The notes under the pieces are model-generated. The model saw only the letters and a program-made list of their open reading frames with translations. It was not told the origin of the DNA and made no database searches. Shown here in pieces: positions 59,018 to 64,000 of a stretch of DNA of 64,000 bases (the stretch's first letter is position 1; each line of letters begins with the position of its first letter). Made by a program: the position numbers and the translations under genes. Source of the DNA: Hymenobacter sp. IS2118 (GTDB taxonomy: Bacteria > Bacteroidota > Bacteroidia > Cytophagales > Hymenobacteraceae); NCBI RefSeq assembly GCF_000715495.1, contig NZ_JNLX01000157.1:1-64000 (forward strand), read 5' to 3'.

Positions 59018-60268
59018 ATGTTGCTCTCCTACTTAAAAATTGCCTGGAAGGTGCTCATGCGCCGCAAGTTCTTCGCCTTCATCAGCTTGTTTGGGGTGAG
59101 CTTCACGCTGATGATTTTGCTGGTGGTGATGGCCCTGTTCGACCACTTGGTGGGGCCCAGCACGCCCATTAAGCGCGTGGACCGGATGCTGTTCGTGAAT
59201 ACCATCCGGCACCAGATGGCGGAGGGCAACGGCTGGATGAACATGCCGGCCAGCATCCACTTCGTGGACGATTACGTGCGCAAGCTGAAAACCCCGGAAA
59301 AGGTGGGCATCATCACCGCGTCATCCAATGCCACGGCTTTCACCAAAAGCAAGCTTTTGCCTCTAGACCTTTCTTACACCGACGGTGACTTCTGGCAAAT
59401 CATGGATTTTGATTTCCTGGGCGGCCGGGCCTTTACCAGCACCGAAGTGCAAGCCGCCCAGCACGTGTGCGTGCTGAACGAAGCCACCGCCCGCGGCTAC
59501 TTTGGCACCACCGACGTGGTGGGCCGCACCATTGAAATCGACCTGAAACGCTACCGGGTGGCGGGCGTGGTGCGCAACGTCTCGGCCGGCCACTTGTATG
59601 CCTACGCCGACGTGTGGGTACCCTACACCCTGAGCCCGCAGTACTACAAGGATAACCGAATCGAAGGCGAATTTCTGGTGGTGATGCTGGCGCCCTCGGC
59701 TGCGGCGGTGCCGGCCGTACGCGAAGAATACCGCCAGATGATGCGCCGGGTGGAAATTCCGAACCCGAAGGACGTGAAAGCCCTGTTCTCCTACGCCGAC
59801 CCGATGCTAGCCGGCTTCACCCGCGAGCTGCTGAACTACCAGGACCGGACCGTGGACAACGACAACATCACCTCATTTTACTTGGTAGTGGGCGGTCTGG
59901 CGTTGCTGTTTATGCTGCTGCCGGCCCTGAACCTGGTGAACCTGAACGTGACTCGCATTTTGGAGCGCTCGGGCGAAATTGGCGTGCGCAAGGCGTTCGG
60001 GGCCACGGGCCGCGATTTGGTGGGGCAGTTTCTGGTCGAGAACGTGGTGCTGGCCCTGGTGGGCGGGCTGCTGGGTCTGGGCCTGGCCGCCGGCGCCCTG
60101 GCGCTGCTCAACCAGGCCCACACCGTGGCCTATGCGCATTTCGCCCTCAGCTGGCGGGTATTCGGCTGGGGTATGGTGCTCACGCTGCTGTTCGGGCTGA
60201 TGAGCGGCGTGTACCCGGCCTGGAAAATGTCGCGCCTCAACCCCGTGGTGGCCCTGCGCGGCAGATGA
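59018..60268 (+). CDS. FtsX-like ABC permease, pair 2 member A
   Basis: 416 residues. The N-terminus MLLSYLKIAWKVLMRRKFF is the same as in pair 1 member A. The C-terminal FtsX motif is LNLVNLNVTRILERSGEIGVRKAFGATGRDLVGQFLVENVVLALVGGLLGLGLAAGALALL, with GLMSGVYPAWKMSRLNPVVALRGR at the end. It ends AGATGA, which contains a relict ATG at the place where pairs 1 and 3 start their B member. The B gene of this pair is displaced 133 bp by a G-rich repeat. Confidence 0.9.
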   Translation: MLLSYLKIAWKVLMRRKFFAFISLFGVSFTLMILLVVMALFDHLVGPSTPIKRVDRMLFVNTIRHQMAEGNGWMNMPASIHFVDDYVRKLKTPEKVGIITASSNATAFTKSKLLPLDLSYTDGDFWQIMDFDFLGGRAFTSTEVQAAQHVCVLNEATARGYFGTTDVVGRTIEIDLKRYRVAGVVRNVSAGHLYAYADVWVPYTLSPQYYKDNRIEGEFLVVMLAPSAAAVPAVREEYRQMMRRVEIPNPKDVKALFSYADPMLAGFTRELLNYQDRTVDNDNITSFYLVVGGLALLFMLLPALNLVNLNVTRILERSGEIGVRKAFGATGRDLVGQFLVENVVLALVGGLLGLGLAAGALALLNQAHTVAYAHFALSWRVFGWGMVLTLLFGLMSGVYPAWKMSRLNPVVALRGR

Positions 60269-60276
60269 GTTTTTTC

Positions 60277-60400
60277 AGGGTAGGAGGGTGTGAGGGTAAG
60301 GGGGTGGGAGGGTAGGAGCATTTTAGCTGCTTGCCTTATTCCAATACCCTCACCCTCCCAACCTCCCACCCTCCTACCCCCTTACCCTCACACCCTATCC
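60277..60400. repeat. G-rich inverted repeat between permeases of pair 2
   Basis: The left arm (60278-60319, runs of GGG with GGGTGTGAGGGTAAGGGGG) and right arm (about 60347-60398, its C-rich complement) are inverted repeats. Multiple G3 tracts separated by 1-5 nt fit a G-quadruplex motif. Confidence 0.8.
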
Positions 60401-60401
60401 C

Positions 60402-61601
60402 ATGTTCCGCCACATCTTTACCCTTATCTGGAATCGCAAGCGGGCCAATATGCTGCTGATTTCCGAAGTGTTTTTCTCGTTTGTGGTGCTCTTTGGGGTA
60501 GGGGCGGTGCTCATTACCGTTGGCAAGAACTACCTGGCGCCGCACGGTTTCGACTACGCCGACGTGTGGCGGCTGCAGGTGCGTGCCGGCCAGGGCCTGC
60601 AAATGCCCCGCTCCGAGCTCGACGAGGTGCTGCGGCAGGTGCGCGCCCTGCCCGGCGTGCGCACCGTGGCCCTCACCAGCGGCAACCTGCCGTTCATTTT
60701 CAGCACCAATAATTCGACTTTTGGCTACGGCGACAAAATCATGGTGGCCAATGTGTACGACGCCGACGACCGCTACACCGACGCCATGCGCCTGCACCTG
60801 CGCGAAGGCCGCTGGTTCGAGCCGAGCGACGACGCCAGCAACCACCGCCCGGTGGTCATCAGCCAGGACCTGCGCGAAACCTTGTTTGGCAACGGCCCGG
60901 CGCTGGGTAAAATCTTCACCTGGAGCCATCAGAACCCCAAATCCACCAAGCCCGAAGACGAATTTCTGGTGACCGGTGTGGTCGATAATGTGCGCATGGC
61001 CAACGACTTCGCGGCGGCCGAGCCCGGCGTGTGGAAGCGCCTGCTGCCCCACGATACCACTAGCTGGGAAACGGCCAACGTGCTGGTGCGCGTGGCCCCC
61101 GGCCAGGGCGGCGAGCTCCAGGAGAAAATTGCTCGTACCGTGGCTAGCGTCACCCGCCAGTGGACCACCGAAGTGCGCGTGATGAACGACGACCGCCTCA
61201 GCAAGCGGCGCTACACGCTGGTGCCGGTGGTGGGCCTGTCCATCATGGGCCTGTTTCTTATTGTGAATGTGGCGCTGGGGCTTTTTGGCGTGCTGTGGTA
61301 CAACATCAGCCAGCGCCGGGCCGAAATTGGGCTGCGCCGGGCAATGGGCGCCACCGGCGCGGGTATTGGCCGGCAGTTTTTGGGCGAGATGCTGGTCGTG
61401 ACCACGCTGGGCGTGTTGGGCGGCGTGCTGCTGGCGGTGCAGTTTCCGCTGTTGGGCGCCTTCGACCTGCCCGTGCAGCCGTACCTGCTGGCTATTGCGG
61501 CGGCCACCATTGCGGTCTACGTCATCACGGCGCTGTGTGCCTGGCAGCCCAGCCGGTTGGCGGCGGCCATTCAGCCGGCCGTGGCGCTGCGGGAGGAGTG
61601 A
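60402..61601 (+). CDS. FtsX-like ABC permease, pair 2 member B
   Basis: 399 residues, starting MFRHIFTLIWNRKRANMLLISEVFFSFVVLFGVGAVLI. The periplasmic domain contains LPGVRTVALTSGNLPFIF, followed by VALGLFGVLWYNISQRRAEIGLRRAMGATGAGIGRQFLGEMLVVTTLGVLGG and PSRLAAAIQPAVALREE. Close paralog of pair 1 member B; the C-terminal 17 residues are the same. Unlike the other pairs, it starts 133 bp after its partner because a G-rich repeat interrupts the junction. Confidence 0.88.
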   Translation: MFRHIFTLIWNRKRANMLLISEVFFSFVVLFGVGAVLITVGKNYLAPHGFDYADVWRLQVRAGQGLQMPRSELDEVLRQVRALPGVRTVALTSGNLPFIFSTNNSTFGYGDKIMVANVYDADDRYTDAMRLHLREGRWFEPSDDASNHRPVVISQDLRETLFGNGPALGKIFTWSHQNPKSTKPEDEFLVTGVVDNVRMANDFAAAEPGVWKRLLPHDTTSWETANVLVRVAPGQGGELQEKIARTVASVTRQWTTEVRVMNDDRLSKRRYTLVPVVGLSIMGLFLIVNVALGLFGVLWYNISQRRAEIGLRRAMGATGAGIGRQFLGEMLVVTTLGVLGGVLLAVQFPLLGAFDLPVQPYLLAIAAATIAVYVITALCAWQPSRLAAAIQPAVALREE

Positions 61602-61664
61602 GCCGCGCCGGCCGGCCCCGGCTTGCATCGTTTCCAAAATCCATCAGCTTACCGCTACTTGCCC

Positions 61665-62903
61665 ATGTTGCTTCATCACCTCAAAATGGCCTGGAAAGTC
61701 TTGCTGCGCCGCAAGTTCTTTACTCTGCTGAGTTTGGTCGGCATCGGGGCCACGCTCATGAGCTTGCTCGTTGCCGTGGCACTTTACGACGCCGCCGCCG
61801 GCCCGCACCGCCCCGAAAGCCACCCCGACCGCCTGCTGTGCAGCACGTTCGTAACCCTGGACATGGGCGGCGGCCCCATGCGCACGCGCCCCAGCCAGTG
61901 GCTGCTGAGCAAAGCCCTGGCGCCGGTGCGCGCCCAGGCGGTGGTGGGCATTGCCAGTACCGAGCCGTTGCCCGTGGTGGCCTACGTGCGGGGCCGCAAG
62001 CTGCCGCTGAACGTGAAAGCCGCCGACGCCGGGTTCTGGCAGGTGCTGAATTTTCGGTTTCTGGAAGGCGGGCCTTACACGGCCGGGCAGCGGGGGGCAG
62101 GCCGGCCGGCGGTCATCAGCGCGGGCACGGCGCGGGCCTATTTTGGCGCGGCTCGCGGGGTGGTAGGCCGCACCCTGGTTATCGACCAGAAAAACTACCG
62201 GGTGCAAGGCGTGGTCGAAGACGTGCCGGCCGTGCGCTTCCACGCCCACGCCGATGTGTGGGTGCCCTACGACCCCGGCTCGATGGACGTGCAGACCGAC
62301 AATGCCTTCGGTACTTCCGAAGCGCTGGTGCTGGTGCCCACGGCGGCGGCCATTCCGGCCGTGCACCGCGCGTTTGAGCGGGCCGTAGGGGCGGTGCCCA
62401 TGGAACCCGGCATGACCCTGGACCTGCACCTACAGTCGTTTGCCGAGTCGGTGGCGGGCCACGTGCTGGCCCGCTACAACTGGACGCAGGACCCGGCCCG
62501 CCTGTTTCGGGGGCTGAGCGTGGGCGCCGTGCTGCTGCTTTTGCTGCTGCCGGCCCTCAACCTGATAACCATGAACGTGAGCCGTATCAGCGAGCGGGCC
62601 ACGGAGATTGGGGTGCGCAAGGCTTTCGGGGCCACCGCCGGCGCCTTGGCGGGCCAGTTCATGGTCGAAACGCTGCTGCTGACGCTGCTGGGCGGCGTGG
62701 TGGGCCTGGCGCTGGCCACGGCGGTGCTGCGCGGGCTGGCCGGCAGCCACCTGGCCGCCTACGGGCGCATCGAACCCAACCTGCTTGTTTTTGGCTGGGC
62801 CCTGCTCGGGAGCTTGGTTTTTGGCCTGCTCTCGGGCGCGTACCCGGCCTACCGCATGGCGCGGCTGCCCGCCATGGAAGCCCTTAAAAACGCTCAGTCA
62901 TGA
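61665..62903 (+). CDS. FtsX-like ABC permease, pair 3 member A
   Basis: 412 residues starting MLLHHLKMAWKVLLRRKFFTLLSLVGIGATLMSLLVAVAL. A periplasmic domain follows, then LNLITMNVSRISERATEIGVRKAFGATAGALAGQFMVETLLLTLLGGVVGLALA and GLLSGAYPAYRMARLPAMEALKNAQS. More diverged from pairs 1 and 2 than they are from each other, by eye. It ends in an ATGA overlap with member B. The spacer preceding it resembles the one before pair 2. Confidence 0.9.
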   Translation: MLLHHLKMAWKVLLRRKFFTLLSLVGIGATLMSLLVAVALYDAAAGPHRPESHPDRLLCSTFVTLDMGGGPMRTRPSQWLLSKALAPVRAQAVVGIASTEPLPVVAYVRGRKLPLNVKAADAGFWQVLNFRFLEGGPYTAGQRGAGRPAVISAGTARAYFGAARGVVGRTLVIDQKNYRVQGVVEDVPAVRFHAHADVWVPYDPGSMDVQTDNAFGTSEALVLVPTAAAIPAVHRAFERAVGAVPMEPGMTLDLHLQSFAESVAGHVLARYNWTQDPARLFRGLSVGAVLLLLLLPALNLITMNVSRISERATEIGVRKAFGATAGALAGQFMVETLLLTLLGGVVGLALATAVLRGLAGSHLAAYGRIEPNLLVFGWALLGSLVFGLLSGAYPAYRMARLPAMEALKNAQS

Positions 62904-64000
62904 TAAAGCACCTCCTCAAGCTGATTTGGAACCGCAAGCGAGCCAATGCCTTGCTCATCACCGAGCTTTTTCTCTCGTTCATGGTGCTCTTTGGGCTGGG
63001 TAGCCTGGGGGCCGTGCTGGGCCTGGCCATGCGCCAGCCGCCGGGCTTCGCCTACGAAGACGTCTGGGAGCTGCGCCTGACCACCAACAACGACCCGCTG
63101 CCCCAAAACCCCACTCTGCGCCGGTTGCTCCCTCAGCTGCGGGCCGTGCCGGGCGTGGTGGATGTCAGCCGGTCTTCGTTCAGCACGCCCTTCTCAGCCT
63201 ATAGCATGAACAGCAACGTGCGGGCCGGCAACCGGCCGGTAGTAGAGGGCAACGAAGTGCAGACCGACGACCATTTCGGCCCCCTGCTGCGCCTGGAGCT
63301 GCTGGAAGGCCGCTGGTTCGACGCGCGCGACGATGCCAGCGCTGTGCCACCCGTCATCATCAACCGGGAGATGCGGGAGGCGCTGTTCCCCGACGGCCCC
63401 GCACTGGGCCAGCTCGTGCGCTCCAGCCACTCCTCCAACCCCAAGGAAATGAATGAGGGGCGGGTGGTCGGCGTCACCGGCTCGTATCGCTCCGGGGGCG
63501 ACCTGGGCGCGCCGGCCCCGTTTGTTTTCGTGCGTACCGTGCTGCCCGATAGCAGCGATACCATGTTTTCGCACACGCTGCTGGTGCGGGTGCGGCCCGG
63601 CAGCGGCGCGGCCCTGGAAGAACAGCTGGTGCGCACCGTGGCCGCCGAAACCAAAACCTGGAGCACCAGCGCCATTTCCCTCACCGACAGCCGCGCGGCC
63701 GGCCTGGAAACGGCTTTGGCGCCCGTGTTTGCGGTGGGCCTGGTGGCGGCCTTCCTGTTTTTGAACGTGGCCCTGGGGCTGTTTGGCGCCTTGTGGCAAG
63801 CCATTGGGCAGCGCCGGGCCGAGATTGGGCTGCGGCGGGCCGTGGGCGCTACCGGACCGGGCATCAGCCGGCAGTTTGTGGTCGAAACGCTGGCGCTCAC
63901 CACCCTGGCCGTGGTGCCGGGCCTGCTGCTGGCGGCGCAATTGCCGCTGCTGGGCATCTTTGGGCAGCCCGCGGCGGTGTACGGCGTGGGCATGGCGTTG
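62900..64000 (+). CDS. FtsX-like ABC permease, pair 3 member B (partial, runs off the window)
   Basis: Open from the ATG at 62900 to the end of the window (about 367 codons, no stop). It starts MIKHLLKLIWNRKRANALLITELFLSFMVLFGLGSLGAVLGLAM. The periplasmic part has VPGVVDVSRSSFSTPFSAYSMNS, then VALGLFGALWQAIGQRRAEIGLRRAVGATGPGISRQFVVETLALTTLAVVPGLLLAAQLPLLGIFG. It is coupled to the preceding gene by an ATGA overlap. Confidence 0.88.
   Translation, partial: MIKHLLKLIWNRKRANALLITELFLSFMVLFGLGSLGAVLGLAMRQPPGFAYEDVWELRLTTNNDPLPQNPTLRRLLPQLRAVPGVVDVSRSSFSTPFSAYSMNSNVRAGNRPVVEGNEVQTDDHFGPLLRLELLEGRWFDARDDASAVPPVIINREMREALFPDGPALGQLVRSSHSSNPKEMNEGRVVGVTGSYRSGGDLGAPAPFVFVRTVLPDSSDTMFSHTLLVRVRPGSGAALEEQLVRTVAAETKTWSTSAISLTDSRAAGLETALAPVFAVGLVAAFLFLNVALGLFGALWQAIGQRRAEIGLRRAVGATGPGISRQFVVETLALTTLAVVPGLLLAAQLPLLGIFGQPAAVYGVGMAL

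Overview
The window looks like chromosomal DNA of a GC-rich Bacteroidota, most likely Hymenobacter or a close relative (inference). Supporting signs are type IX secretion (T9SS) C-terminal sorting domains, two TonB-dependent receptors with carboxypeptidase-regulatory-like domains, a MurF-Alr fusion, a bacterial geranylgeranylglyceryl phosphate synthase-type enzyme, DUF4394/DUF4834/DUF4230/DUF5686 proteins, and promoter boxes of the Bacteroidota TAnnTTTG type.

Layout: 0-0.8 kb holds an IS5-family transposase read through a -1 frameshift. 0.8-4.2 kb (minus) is a glycan locus with two GT4-type and one GT25-type glycosyltransferase. 4.6-5.5 kb is a secreted ricin-type lectin with a T9SS tail. 5.9-10.3 kb is a giant secreted protein with three tandem DUF4394 units and a T9SS tail. 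10.7-13.1 kb is a TonB receptor, followed by a fasciclin protein and a DnaJ-TPR membrane protein. 15.5-17.6 kb is a three-gene operon (holin-like protein, anchored charged protein, PcrB-like enzyme). 18-25.5 kb has a second TonB receptor, an amine oxidase, tRNA-Thr(CGU), a DUF4834 protein and a YfhO protein. 25.7-30.5 kb has an ACC deaminase/D-cysteine desulfhydrase, a membrane glycosyltransferase, a DUF4230 protein, RecX and an EamA transporter. 30.7-39.9 kb has a DUF5686 protein, a truncated propeller remnant, two lipoproteins, an amidohydrolase and an M16 peptidase pair whose first gene carries two frameshifts. 40.2-42.7 kb is the MurF-Alr fusion. 43-49.6 kb is a duplicated two-gene module, one copy invaded by an IS1595 element. 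49.8-52.6 kb is feoA-feoB. 52.8-64 kb is a tripartite efflux operon: HlyD adaptor, TolC, MacB-like ATPase and three tandem pairs of FtsX-like permeases, the last cut by the window end.

Functional themes are envelope biogenesis, glycan synthesis, nutrient uptake and secretion. The most unusual features are: a convergent hydrolase/carboxypeptidase-regulatory-like module present twice, with the nucleophile serine of both hydrolases replaced by glycine; an efflux operon with a triplicated permease pair, a sigma-54-like promoter and an upstream dyad; an AT-rich palindromic repeat read in frame inside murF-alr; and at least eight kinds of palindromic repeat scattered between genes. The largest repeat family has six copies in this window.

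Limits: family names come from motif recognition, not database searches. Start codons were chosen from signal peptides, family N-termini and gene spacing. Two single-base gaps in A-runs of one gene raise the possibility of base-calling errors in this sequence.
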